DNA of 36,083 nt from the NCBI GenBank assembly GCA_001464755.1, contig LNDR01000394.1, forward strand, positions 1 to 36,083, given 5' to 3'. How positions within the stretch are numbered: position 1 is the stretch's first letter; every line of letters begins with the position of its first letter. The notes under the pieces are model-generated. The model did no database searches. It had not been told where the DNA came from and was given only the letters and a program-made list of their open reading frames with translations. Below are positions 1-7,113 of this stretch, piece after piece. The stretch comes from Rhizobiales bacterium Ga0077524. GTDB lineage: Bacteria; Pseudomonadota; Alphaproteobacteria; Rhizobiales; Hyphomicrobiaceae. A program made the position numbers and the translations under genes.

Positions 1-2
1 CG

Positions 3-83
3 AGCCTCGGCTACATCAGCCCAACGGCCTTCGAGGCAAGGCACGAAGCTGCGGCACGGATAGAGCGAATGGCTCTCCACTGA
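3..83 (+). mobile_element. C-terminal end of an IS3-family transposase (rest lies left of the window)
   Basis: The frame opening at base 3 reads SLGYISPTAFEARHEAAARI and stops at TGA 81-83. The H-S-x-L-G-Y-x-S-P-x-x-F-E block is the typical C-terminal signature of the IS3-family OrfB integrase (DDE/rve domain). Only the last 26 residues are in the window, so intactness of the element cannot be judged. The DNA just after the stop looks like an IS end, which fits a right-hand element boundary here. Confidence 0.75.
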
Positions 84-98
84 ATCCGGGGAGGTCCA
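84..98. repeat. Putative right terminal inverted repeat of the IS3-family element
   Basis: The 15 bases after the transposase stop, atccggggaggtcca, end in CA. Their complement begins TGgacctcccc, the TG...CA form usual for IS3-family ends. Beyond base 98 the sequence turns into recognisable DCC-family coding sequence. The left end is outside the window, so the inverted-repeat pairing and target duplication cannot be verified. Confidence 0.45.
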
Positions 99-226
99 TT
101 CCGCGCAGTTGGCGCGACCGGCTCTACGACGTCCTCGCCCGCAACCGTTTCCGCATTCTGGGTCGCAAGCAGGCGTGTGACTTGCCCCCGCCGCACGTTC
201 GCGTGCGCTTCGTCCTGCCGGAGTGA
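99..226 (+). pseudogene. 5'-truncated DCC/DUF393 thiol-disulfide oxidoreductase family gene
   Basis: The frame ending at TGA 224-226 reads PRSWRDRLYDVLARNRFRIL, then GRKQAC and a Pro-rich tail. This resembles the C-terminal region of DCC-family (DUF393) predicted thiol-disulfide oxidoreductases, where an R-D-x-x-Y-x-x-x-A-R-N-R-[FY] stretch is followed by a conserved Cys. The N-terminal DxxCxxC-bearing half is missing. The reading frame meets the putative IS end at about base 98, so the gene appears cut by the insertion. Its stop overlaps the next gene's GTG start (GTGA), which suggests the two were translationally coupled before the disruption. The 5' half may survive on the far side of the element. 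Confidence 0.55.
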
Positions 227-1938
227 GCGTGTCCGAGACCATTCTCATTATCGGTGCGACCGGCGTGTTCGGACGCAGGCTGGCTTCCCATCTGGCGCGA
301 ACGAGCGGCTACCAACTCATCCTGGCGTCGCGGTCGTATGCACGCGCGAGGCAACTCGCCGATGAACTGGCCGCGAGGCCCGAGACCAAAGCCACGCTCG
401 AGCCCATCGCTCTCGATACGACCGCGGGCATAGAACCGGCACTGGCGTCGGTGCATCCTAAGCTCGTAGTGGATTGCTCCGGGCCGTTCCAAGCCATGGA
501 CTACCGGGTACCGCTCGCTGCAGCGGTGGCGGGTGCGCATTTCGTCGACCTCGCGGATGGCCGCCAGTACGTGCTCGGCTTCGAGCACGCGCTCGATGCG
601 ACGTTCCGCTCGAGAAGGCTGATCGGCCTGACCGGAGCGAGCTCCTCGCCGGCGCTGGCCGGAGCCGCTGTCGCCGAGCTGACCCGCGGTTGGAAGCGCG
701 TCGATAACATCGATATCGCGATCGTGCCGGGTGGCCGGTCCGAGGTTGGCGAGGCCGCCGTCGCGGCTGCACTGAGCTATTGCGGAAAGGGGGTCCCGGT
801 TGTTGCAGCTGGCGTCCTCGATCACGCGCTCGGGTGGGGTATGCGGCGGCACGTTTCGATTCCATCGGTGGGCCGTCGCTTCGTGGCTCCCGTCGAGACG
901 CCAGATGCCGAACTCCTGCGCGCGCTCTATCCCGAGGCAACGCGCATTGGGTTCTGGGCGGGGCTCGAATCGCCACTCGAGCAATGGGGAATGGCGATCA
1001 TTGCGCAAGGGCGACGGCTCGGTTGGTTGCGTCGGCCGGAGAGCCTGGCGCCGCTTCTGGCGCGGGCGCGGCAGCTGACGCGCCTTACGACCGGTACGAC
1101 GGGTGCCATGTCGGTCCGTGTCGTCGGGCTCGATCAGGCGGCGCAATGGACCCAGGCCGAGTGGCGCTTGACTGCTCGAAACAACGAAGGACCGCAGGTA
1201 CCCCCTTCACCGGCCGCTGCGGCGGTGCGTGCCATCCTGGCTGGCAGCATCGCGCCTGGAGCGCGTCCCGCACTCGCGCTACCCCTCACGGCTATCGAGT
1301 CCGAATTCGCTGGTTACGCCATAGAGACGGAGCGAGTGATTGAAAGGAGCGATCGGTGCTTTGTGGAAGGGGCGATCGGAAGCGACGCATTCGACAGACT
1401 GCCCGGCGCGGTCAAGGCCTTCCATGCGATCGATGCGCCTGCTGTATGGACGGGTCGTGCCACGGTCGACGGAGCGACCGCACCTCTTGCCCGTATCGTA
1501 GCGCGTGCGGTCGGGTTCCCAGGTTCGGGAGAGGGCGTGCCCGTGACTGTCGTGGTGGATCGCAAGATGCCGACGTCCATAGGGCAACCCCCTCCGACAG
1601 AAACTTGGACGAGATCCTTCGGAGGGCACCAGTTCGTCTCGACGATCGCAGCACAAGGTGCGGGCGAGACGACGGAACGTTTCGGACCATTCACTTTTGC
1701 GCTTGCGCTGGCGGCACGCGACGGCCGGCTTCACTATCCGGTCATGGGCTGGCGCATAGGGCCGGTGCATCTGCCGACGGCATGGGCACCGCAGTCGACG
1801 GCGCACGAGTGGGAGGACGATCAGGGGCGCTTCAACTTCGATGTGCGCCTCAGTCATCCGCTTCTCGGGATGCTGGCTCGCTATCGGGGCTGGCTCGTGC
1901 CTGCAATCAGGCGACCTCCCTCCGCACCTGAGCGATGA
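223..1938 (+). CDS. Saccharopine dehydrogenase-like NAD(P)-binding protein with C-terminal DUF4166
   Basis: This 571-residue protein starts with a Rossmann nucleotide-binding motif (IIGATGVFGRRLASHLA, about residues 8-24). A saccharopine-dehydrogenase/trans-acting enoyl reductase-like region follows, including a VVDCSGPF segment near residue 83. The C-terminal ~170 residues (RSFGGHQFVST, RFGPFTFAL, MGWRIGPVHLP, HPLLG) match the DUF4166 pattern. The true substrate is unknown. I chose GTG 223 because it overlaps the upstream DCC stop as GTGA; GTG 229, with GGAG at 220-223, is an alternative. DCC and DUF4166 partners adjacent to one another suggest a redox or lipid-modifying job, but that is inference. 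The last 32 bases overlap the convergent gene. Loss of the upstream DCC gene may leave this gene dependent on IS or fortuitous transcription. Confidence 0.85.
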   Translation: MSVSETILIIGATGVFGRRLASHLARTSGYQLILASRSYARARQLADELAARPETKATLEPIALDTTAGIEPALASVHPKLVVDCSGPFQAMDYRVPLAAAVAGAHFVDLADGRQYVLGFEHALDATFRSRRLIGLTGASSSPALAGAAVAELTRGWKRVDNIDIAIVPGGRSEVGEAAVAAALSYCGKGVPVVAAGVLDHALGWGMRRHVSIPSVGRRFVAPVETPDAELLRALYPEATRIGFWAGLESPLEQWGMAIIAQGRRLGWLRRPESLAPLLARARQLTRLTTGTTGAMSVRVVGLDQAAQWTQAEWRLTARNNEGPQVPPSPAAAAVRAILAGSIAPGARPALALPLTAIESEFAGYAIETERVIERSDRCFVEGAIGSDAFDRLPGAVKAFHAIDAPAVWTGRATVDGATAPLARIVARAVGFPGSGEGVPVTVVVDRKMPTSIGQPPPTETWTRSFGGHQFVSTIAAQGAGETTERFGPFTFALALAARDGRLHYPVMGWRIGPVHLPTAWAPQSTAHEWEDDQGRFNFDVRLSHPLLGMLARYRGWLVPAIRRPPSAPER

Positions 1939-2971
1939 GGTCGCGCATCGTCGACTTATCCTCGGGCGTGTTGCACGGGATCGAGAACTCGATGTCGGAG
2001 ACGATACCGCCATAGCGCTGGACGAGCATCGCGCCGATCTCGTCGTAGGTGCCGATCGTCGCGTACATATGCAGGACTTCGTCGCTGATCTTAGACGGCA
2101 TCTCCTCCCAGCGTTGCGCTTTCGAGAGGATCGCCATCTCGTCGGCAAGCGCTCCGAGACCATGCAACTCGAAGGTCGCTCGATAGGCGGGCGTCGAGCA
2201 GTAAAAGGCGACCCGCGCTCGCACGTCCTTGACGCGGGTCTCGAGAGTCGCCTTGTCCGGCGCGGTGCAAACCAGTGGCTTCATGGCGATGGCGAGCGCT
2301 GAAGGATCCCGGCCGGAGCGCCGCGCGCCTTCAGTCGCGGCTGGGAGCATCACCTCGCGGATATACCGTGGCGTGCAGACGGGATGCACGCGGATGCCGT
2401 CCGCAACCTCGCCCGCGACGCGGCACATGACAGGATTCACGGCTGCGATGTGGATCGGGATATCGGGATGGGCGATCGGACCCGGATCAAACAGTGGCAC
2501 CATCAGGCTGAGCTTGTAGTGAGTGCCCTGGTAGTCGAGCGGCTTTTGCTCTTGCCAGCACGACCATACGGCTCGCACCGCTTTGACGTAGTCACGCATC
2601 CAGGGACCGACGGGATGGAACTCGAGGCCAAAGCGGCGGACGATGTGCCCGCGCACCTGGCTGCCGAGACCGAGCACGAAACGCCCCCTCGAGAGCTTGG
2701 CGAGCGACCATGCGGACATGGCCGTGATGGTGGGCGAGCGGGGGAACGCCATCGCAATGTTCGTGGATAGGCGGATCCGGCTGGTCGTAGAGGCGGCGAG
2801 CGCCATGATCTGGTAAGGGTCGTCCTTGGTCTCCTCCACACACAAGCCGTCGAAGCCCACCTCCTCGACAAGCGCGGCGTCGTGTGGGACGCGCGAGATG
2901 TCGAGAGGCATGTCCGAGGCGCGCAGTCCAGGGTCGAGCTTGCCGAGAGGGAGGAGTGTCTCTATGCGCAT
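1907..2971 (-). CDS. LLM-class (luciferase-like) flavin/F420-dependent oxidoreductase, TIGR03617-like
   Basis: This 354-residue TIM-barrel protein belongs to the bacterial luciferase-like superfamily. Visible family features are GFDGLCVEETKDDPY near residue 38, the strand-helix STNIAMAFPRSP near residue 69, RGRFVLGLGSQV near residue 94, and IPIHIAAVNPVMCRVAGEVADG near residue 190. The overall form resembles the TIGR03617 group annotated as F420-dependent. Whether this organism makes F420 or the enzyme uses FMN cannot be told from the window. The ATG has a GAGG five bases upstream. The substrate is unknown. The gene is separated from the upstream porin gene by a strong terminator, so it probably has its own promoter in 2972-3066. 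Its 3' end overlaps the convergent DUF4166 gene. Confidence 0.85.
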   Translation of the reverse strand: MRIETLLPLGKLDPGLRASDMPLDISRVPHDAALVEEVGFDGLCVEETKDDPYQIMALAASTTSRIRLSTNIAMAFPRSPTITAMSAWSLAKLSRGRFVLGLGSQVRGHIVRRFGLEFHPVGPWMRDYVKAVRAVWSCWQEQKPLDYQGTHYKLSLMVPLFDPGPIAHPDIPIHIAAVNPVMCRVAGEVADGIRVHPVCTPRYIREVMLPAATEGARRSGRDPSALAIAMKPLVCTAPDKATLETRVKDVRARVAFYCSTPAYRATFELHGLGALADEMAILSKAQRWEEMPSKISDEVLHMYATIGTYDEIGAMLVQRYGGIVSDIEFSIPCNTPEDKSTMRDLIAQVRREVA

Positions 2972-3066
2972 GGCCGCCTCGCCGTTCGATTAAAGGGCTT
3001 GTCGGTGAGAGGGTGGCATCCCTTGCGCGATGGTCAAGGCCGATTGCGAGGGCGAGAATTAAAAGC

Positions 3067-3101
3067 AATGAGGGCCGGCGATTGGCTCGCCGGCCCTCAT
3101 T
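3067..3101 (-). terminator. Rho-independent terminator of the porin gene
   Basis: There is a perfect 15-bp stem (aatgagggccggcga / tcgccggccctcatt) with a 5-nt loop at 3082-3086. On the minus strand it is followed by gcttttaattc, a U-rich tract at about 3056-3066. It lies 36 bases downstream of the porin stop codon. Confidence 0.85.
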
Positions 3102-3137
3102 GTCGACTGTATGCTCTTCAAAGGGTCTCGAGGCGCC

Positions 3138-3959
3138 TCAATAGGTGACCTTGGCGGTCGCGACGAAGCGCTCGTCACACCCGAACAGCTTGGCCGCGCA
3201 GAAGCCGTCGGCGAAACCGTTAGCTGCGTTGTTGTTCTTCACGTCGGTGTCCCAGTAGCGGAAATCCAGCGAGAAGTTGTCGCCGAAGCCGAGCGTCAGA
3301 CCGGAGTTCCAGTACAGGTAGTCGTCGTCCCCGTTGCCGAAGACGGCCTGGTAGGCCAGCGTGTCGCCAGACTGATAGCCCAGCGTTGAACTCCACGTGG
3401 GTGTCACGCCCCGGATCGCAGCGAATGCTTGCGAGAACGTGCCCTCGATGGTGAACACTTCGCCCGTCTTGCCCGTGTATTCTGGCGAATAGAAGCCAGT
3501 CAAGCCGACCGTGGCGTCCTTCCAAGGACTACCGCTCGCTCCGACTTTGATCTCGACATAGTCGAGCTCTGCACCAGGGTCGAAGGCGTTGGGATAGGTA
3601 TAATAGATCACGCCGATGTCGAACGTGATAGGCCCGAGCACAGGCTTGATGCCGGCGTAGAAGTCGACCTCCGCAGGGGCGTCGGCCGGGCCGAAGTCGA
3701 TATGCGATGCCCAGATGCCGGCATAAAGCCACTTGTACGTCGCATCGACGCCGCCTTGGACTGCCGGGCGCTCTTTCGATTGCGAGAAACCGCGAAACAC
3801 GTAGTCGCTTGTCACAGAGAAGTTAGCGCTTAACTGTAGGTCGCGCTTCGGCTCCTCAGCACCGCCATCCTTCACGCTACCACCGGCAAGTGCCGGTATT
3901 GCGGAGCCGCACAAAGCGAGTGCCGCGATGCCGCCCTTGATGCCCCTAAAGATCCCCAT
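3138..3959 (-). CDS. TorF-family putative outer-membrane porin (Gcw_chp/TIGR02001)
   Basis: I place the start at ATG 3959, which gives a clean Sec signal peptide (MGIFRGIKGGIAALALCGSA ending IPALAGG). A longer frame to 4094 would put 45 unlikely residues in front. The mature ~250 residues are beta-strand-like, with LSANFSVTSDYVFRGFSQS near the start, then DVDFYAGI- and FDIGVIYYTYP-type strands. The chain ends in Tyr (ATAKVTY), as outer-membrane barrels usually do. This matches the TorF putative porin family. It should sit in the outer membrane, with unknown solute specificity. It is monocistronic: a 320-bp divergent intergenic region lies upstream and a strong terminator downstream. Confidence 0.85.
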   Translation of the reverse strand: MGIFRGIKGGIAALALCGSAIPALAGGSVKDGGAEEPKRDLQLSANFSVTSDYVFRGFSQSKERPAVQGGVDATYKWLYAGIWASHIDFGPADAPAEVDFYAGIKPVLGPITFDIGVIYYTYPNAFDPGAELDYVEIKVGASGSPWKDATVGLTGFYSPEYTGKTGEVFTIEGTFSQAFAAIRGVTPTWSSTLGYQSGDTLAYQAVFGNGDDDYLYWNSGLTLGFGDNFSLDFRYWDTDVKNNNAANGFADGFCAAKLFGCDERFVATAKVTY

Positions 3960-4280
3960 CCCACCGTCTCCGAACACTTGAGTTCCGCTCCAGGCACGAA
4001 TCGTCCTGTCGTAGCTCCTACAGTCGGTCGGAAAGAGGGTGCCTCTCAAGTCTGAGATTCGGGCAATCGGTTCATTGGCATATCGCTGTGTCAACGGGGT
4101 AACGAACTGAATTCATTGCCCATATAGATGGCTTTCTCCGATTGAAAATTGAGCAGACAAGCGGCGGCATGGGATGGCTCGAGCAGCTCGGTTGCCTGGT
4201 TTTTGGCCACTTGCTCATGGCGCCACATTGCGCTGGTATGACAGGGCCGTGAGACAGGCCTCTTGGCGCAAGGAGCACGC
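3960..4280. other. Divergent intergenic region between the porin and pterin-reductase genes
   Basis: About 320 bp without a gene. The stretch 4080-4160 is noticeably more AT-rich than its surroundings. A TTGACA hexamer reads on the minus strand at 4094-4089, but no good -10 lies 16-18 bases beyond it. An aaggag ribosome binding site at 4270-4275 belongs to the rightward gene. I see no operator, RNA or repeat. Confidence 0.5.
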
Positions 4281-5036
4281 ATGACCGACACCGTCTCGAC
4301 GCGCCGGGTTGCGCTCATCACCGGAGCCAGTCGACGGATCGGGCGTAGCATTGCTCTCGATCTTGCCCGCCATGGCTGGTCGGTCGCATTGCACTATGGC
4401 TCGCGATCCGATGAAGCGGAAATGGTACGTGCTGAGATCGAGGCTGGCGGCGGTCGGGCAATTGTGTTGGGCGCAGACCTCGCGGACCCATCGTCGGCCG
4501 ACAGATTGATCGGGGAGAGCGCCCGTGAGTTGGGTCCGGTCACGTGCCTCGTCAACAACGCGTCGCTGTTTATCGAAGACGATCTCGCGAGCCTCGAAGC
4601 CGCGATCTGGGACCGCCAGCACGCCGTCAACCTGAGAGCGCCGATGCTTTTGGCCAAAGCATTCGCTAAGCAACTCCCCACGGATCTTTCGGGGGTGATA
4701 ATCAATATCATCGACCAGCGCGTGCTAGCGCCGACGCCTGAATTTCTCTCCTACAGTCTCTCGAAAGCCGGTCTCTATGCGGCAACACGCATGCTGGCGC
4801 AGGCACTTGCGCCGCGCATACGTGTCAATGGGATTGGCCCGGGACCCGTGCTGCCGAGCGTCTACCAGGACGCAGCGGCCTTCGCCGCCGAAGTTCGCTC
4901 GACCCTGCTCGGCCGGGCGACGCCGCCGGACGAGATCGCTGCGGCCGTGCGCTTCATCCTTGACGCCCCGTCACTCACCGGCCAGATGATCGCGATCGAT
5001 GCGGGGCAGCATCTTAACTGGCGAACGCCGAGCTGA
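4281..5036 (+). CDS. folM: SDR pteridine reductase-like protein (PTR1/FolM type, dihydromonapterin/dihydrofolate reductase)
   Basis: This 251-residue short-chain dehydrogenase starts at ATG 4281, with aaggag 5 bases upstream. The cofactor motif is TGASRRIG, which fits the TGX3RXG form that marks PTR1/FolM pterin reductases rather than the usual TGxxxGIG. The catalytic Ser position reads NIIDQRVLAP, an Asp as in PTR1, followed by YSLSK (YxxxK). These three features support NADPH-dependent reduction of a pterin or dihydrofolate in the cytoplasm. It lies four bases ahead of folB, so the two are almost certainly co-transcribed and act on related pterins. The alternative is a generic SDR, but the motif set and the neighbour argue against that. 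Confidence 0.8.
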   Translation: MTDTVSTRRVALITGASRRIGRSIALDLARHGWSVALHYGSRSDEAEMVRAEIEAGGGRAIVLGADLADPSSADRLIGESARELGPVTCLVNNASLFIEDDLASLEAAIWDRQHAVNLRAPMLLAKAFAKQLPTDLSGVIINIIDQRVLAPTPEFLSYSLSKAGLYAATRMLAQALAPRIRVNGIGPGPVLPSVYQDAAAFAAEVRSTLLGRATPPDEIAAAVRFILDAPSLTGQMIAIDAGQHLNWRTPS

Positions 5037-5040
5037 AACC

Positions 5041-5445
5041 ATGCCCGCCCAACCCGAGGGGCACGACCCAGTGACGATCCGCAACCCTCGACGAGTGTTC
5101 GTGCATAGGCTCGAGCTGATGGCAAGTGTCGGCATTTTCGAGGTAGAGAAGCGCTACGAGCAGCGAATCCTCGTCTCCATCGACCTCGATGTCCTTGACG
5201 ACTACGACGGGGTTTCGGATCGCCTCGACGCCGTCCTCGATTATGGCAGCATCATCGAAACGGCGCGCGCGATCGTGGCGCAACGTCACTTCAATCTGAT
5301 CGAGACGATGGCGGAGCGGGTTGCCGAAGCTTGTCTCGGAGATGGACGCGTCGCCTGGGTGCGGGTCGCCATCGAGAAGCCCGATATCGTTCCGGGCTGC
5401 ACGGCCGTCGGCATCGCCATCGAGCGCCGCCGCAAGGCACTCTGA
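5041..5445 (+). CDS. folB: Dihydroneopterin aldolase FolB
   Basis: This 134-residue protein has the length and fold pattern of FolB/FolX T-fold enzymes. The region VFVHRLELMASVGIFEVEKR carries the substrate-binding Glu. A LDYGSIIETAR helix and NLIETMAERVAEACL follow, and the C-terminal VAIEKPD holds the catalytic-type Lys. It converts 7,8-dihydroneopterin to 6-hydroxymethyl-dihydropterin plus glycolaldehyde in folate synthesis. I chose ATG 5041, four bases after the upstream stop; a longer frame from 4999 would run inside the SDR gene. folK, often the next gene, is absent here, and transcription probably ends in the following 240-bp gap. Confidence 0.9.
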   Translation: MPAQPEGHDPVTIRNPRRVFVHRLELMASVGIFEVEKRYEQRILVSIDLDVLDDYDGVSDRLDAVLDYGSIIETARAIVAQRHFNLIETMAERVAEACLGDGRVAWVRVAIEKPDIVPGCTAVGIAIERRRKAL

Positions 5446-5581
5446 GAGACACCCATCTGAGTGGCCCGATCGGCTTTCAGGGTAACGCCTCGGCGTCGCC
5501 GCAATTCGACCACGCAACATCCCCAATAGCGCCCGAAACCGCACCCATTGGCGCCTAAAATCTGCGTGATGATCGGAGTTC

Positions 5582-5608
5582 GAATCGGGGAATTAAAGGG
5601 CTGTTAAC
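5582..5608 (+). promoter_or_regulatory. Consensus CtrA box with adjacent GANTC (CcrM) site
   Basis: A GAATC (GANTC) lies at 5582-5586. At 5593-5608 the sequence is TTAA-AGGGCTG-TTAAC, exactly the full CtrA consensus TTAA-N7-TTAA(C). A further TTAACC half-site lies at 5622-5627. The box sits 80-95 bases upstream of the first glucosaminidase-domain gene, when the signal-peptide ATG at 5688 is used. By analogy with Caulobacter and Rhizobiales this suggests cell-cycle control of the wall-hydrolase pair. Confidence 0.6.
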
Positions 5609-5687
5609 GATGCGCGATTTATTAACCATAAGGCGCTCGGCGGCTTTTCGTTCCAGCCTCGGCGCGCAGCCAGTTGGGGGTTCGTTT

Positions 5688-7031
5688 ATGTCGCGTACCA
5701 GTATGCGTATCTGGGCCTCGAGCCTCGCCGCCGCAATGCTACTGCCCGTCTCGGGAGTGCTGGCGGATGTGCCTGCGATCAAGACATCTTCATCGAATAA
5801 GGTCGTCGCGTGCGCCACGCCGGGGCGGCTGATGGCCTATCTCAAATCGCGCAATCCGCAGCTTGATCCGCGGTTCGACAAGATCGCGGTCGAGTACATG
5901 CGTCACGGCGAGACGCTGGGCCTGCGCTGGGACTACGCCTTCTACCAAATGCTTCTCGAGACAGGCCACCTGAGCTTTCGTGGCGATCGTGGACGGCGCG
6001 GCGACGTCAGTCCGCGACAGAACAACTTCGCAGGCCTCGGCGCGACGGGTAATGGCGCCGCGGGAGAGAGCTTCCCGGACGTTTCGACAGGTGTTCTCGC
6101 GCACTTGCAACATGTGCTCGTCTACGCTGGCGAGACAGTCGACGATCCCGTCGCCGACCGCACGCGCAAGGTTCAGGAGTGGGGAATACTGAAGTCGATG
6201 CAGAAGCGCGCCGGTGGCGTCGTCACTTTCCGCCATTTGGCCACCAAATGGGCGCCGGGTGCGGACTATGTTGCCGGCATCTCCGCACTGGCGAGTCGGT
6301 TCGACGAGAGCTTCTGCAACCGCCCCGATCCGAATCCCGAGTGGGTCGCCGAGGCGCGCGGCGCGACCGCAGGCGCTAAGGTTGCCGATCTGGCGCCAGC
6401 CTCGGATCGCGTCTCCGGAGCAGAGCTGGCGAAGCGCGCCATCGCAGACGCCAAGGCCGCTGGCGACGACCGGCGCACCGGCCTGGGCGCGACCGGCTTG
6501 GCGACTGGGATTGCCGCGATGACGGGTGCAACCGGCGGCGGAGGCACCGCCGCCCCGACGCCATCCTATAGCATCCTCAACGCACCCCAGGTCGAGGCCC
6601 CGGTTGAGGCGGCGCCGATCGCTGACGACGACTTTGGACGCGCGAAGTCCAAATCGGCCTCTCGCGGCGAGAAGCCTGGTTCACTGGCCACCGCATCGGC
6701 AGCCGGCGTGTTGGGTGCGTCACCACCGCGTTCACCTGGTGCGCGGAGCGAGCCCGGCGTCTCCGACACCCCTGGCCCCACGGGTGGCAGGAAGTCTGGT
6801 GGGAGGTGCCGCGTTTGGACCGCCAGCTACGGCGGCCATAAAGCGCTGATCATCCGCGTGAATACCGACAAGGGAAGCGATCTCACTGTGCTCGACGTCA
6901 ACGAGGGCGCGGAGCGGCGTGAAGCCGAGGCCTACATCGCGGCCTACGCGAAAGGTGGCCAGATCGAGGCTGAGTTCACGAGCCAGGCCCAAGCGTTGGA
7001 CAAGGCGTTCGAGCTCTGCCCTGAGGGTTGA
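5688..7031 (+). CDS. Secreted glucosaminidase-domain protein (GH73-like peptidoglycan hydrolase), copy 1
   Basis: I start at ATG 5688, giving a Sec signal peptide (MSRTSMRIWASSLAAAMLLP, cleavage near VLA-DVP). An upstream ATG at 5610 would overlap the regulatory region. Residues ~30-220 form a glucosaminidase-type lysozyme domain: CATPGRLMAYLKSRNP, then WDYAFYQMLLETGHLSF with the expected catalytic Glu, NNFAGLGATG, FPDVSTGVLAHLQHV and FCNRPD. A long Ala/Gly/Pro-rich linker follows. The C-terminal ~75 residues form a compact domain bounded by Cys (CRVWTASYGG...FELCP). It probably cleaves or binds peptidoglycan in the periplasm. Its paralogue follows 82 bases later. Four mature cysteines flank the two domains pairwise, suggesting one disulfide per domain. 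Confidence 0.75.
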   Translation: MSRTSMRIWASSLAAAMLLPVSGVLADVPAIKTSSSNKVVACATPGRLMAYLKSRNPQLDPRFDKIAVEYMRHGETLGLRWDYAFYQMLLETGHLSFRGDRGRRGDVSPRQNNFAGLGATGNGAAGESFPDVSTGVLAHLQHVLVYAGETVDDPVADRTRKVQEWGILKSMQKRAGGVVTFRHLATKWAPGADYVAGISALASRFDESFCNRPDPNPEWVAEARGATAGAKVADLAPASDRVSGAELAKRAIADAKAAGDDRRTGLGATGLATGIAAMTGATGGGGTAAPTPSYSILNAPQVEAPVEAAPIADDDFGRAKSKSASRGEKPGSLATASAAGVLGASPPRSPGARSEPGVSDTPGPTGGRKSGGRCRVWTASYGGHKALIIRVNTDKGSDLTVLDVNEGAERREAEAYIAAYAKGGQIEAEFTSQAQALDKAFELCPEG

Positions 7032-7113
7032 GAGGGGGAGCCGAAGTGAGCGGTCCACATGCGGTTCCGCGACCCGGTTCCGACAAAGGGCCGCTAGCAG
7101 GAGCAAGTTGCCG

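Noticed and set aside
124-1146. 340-codon minus-strand frame opposite the DUF4166 gene
   Set aside because: Arg/Pro-rich shadow composition without a motif. The plus-strand frame carries a clear Rossmann motif and DUF4166.
4066-4094. Sigma-70 promoter for the porin gene from the TTGACA at 4094-4089
   Set aside because: No acceptable -10 hexamer at 16-18 base spacing; left as a note in the intergenic entry.
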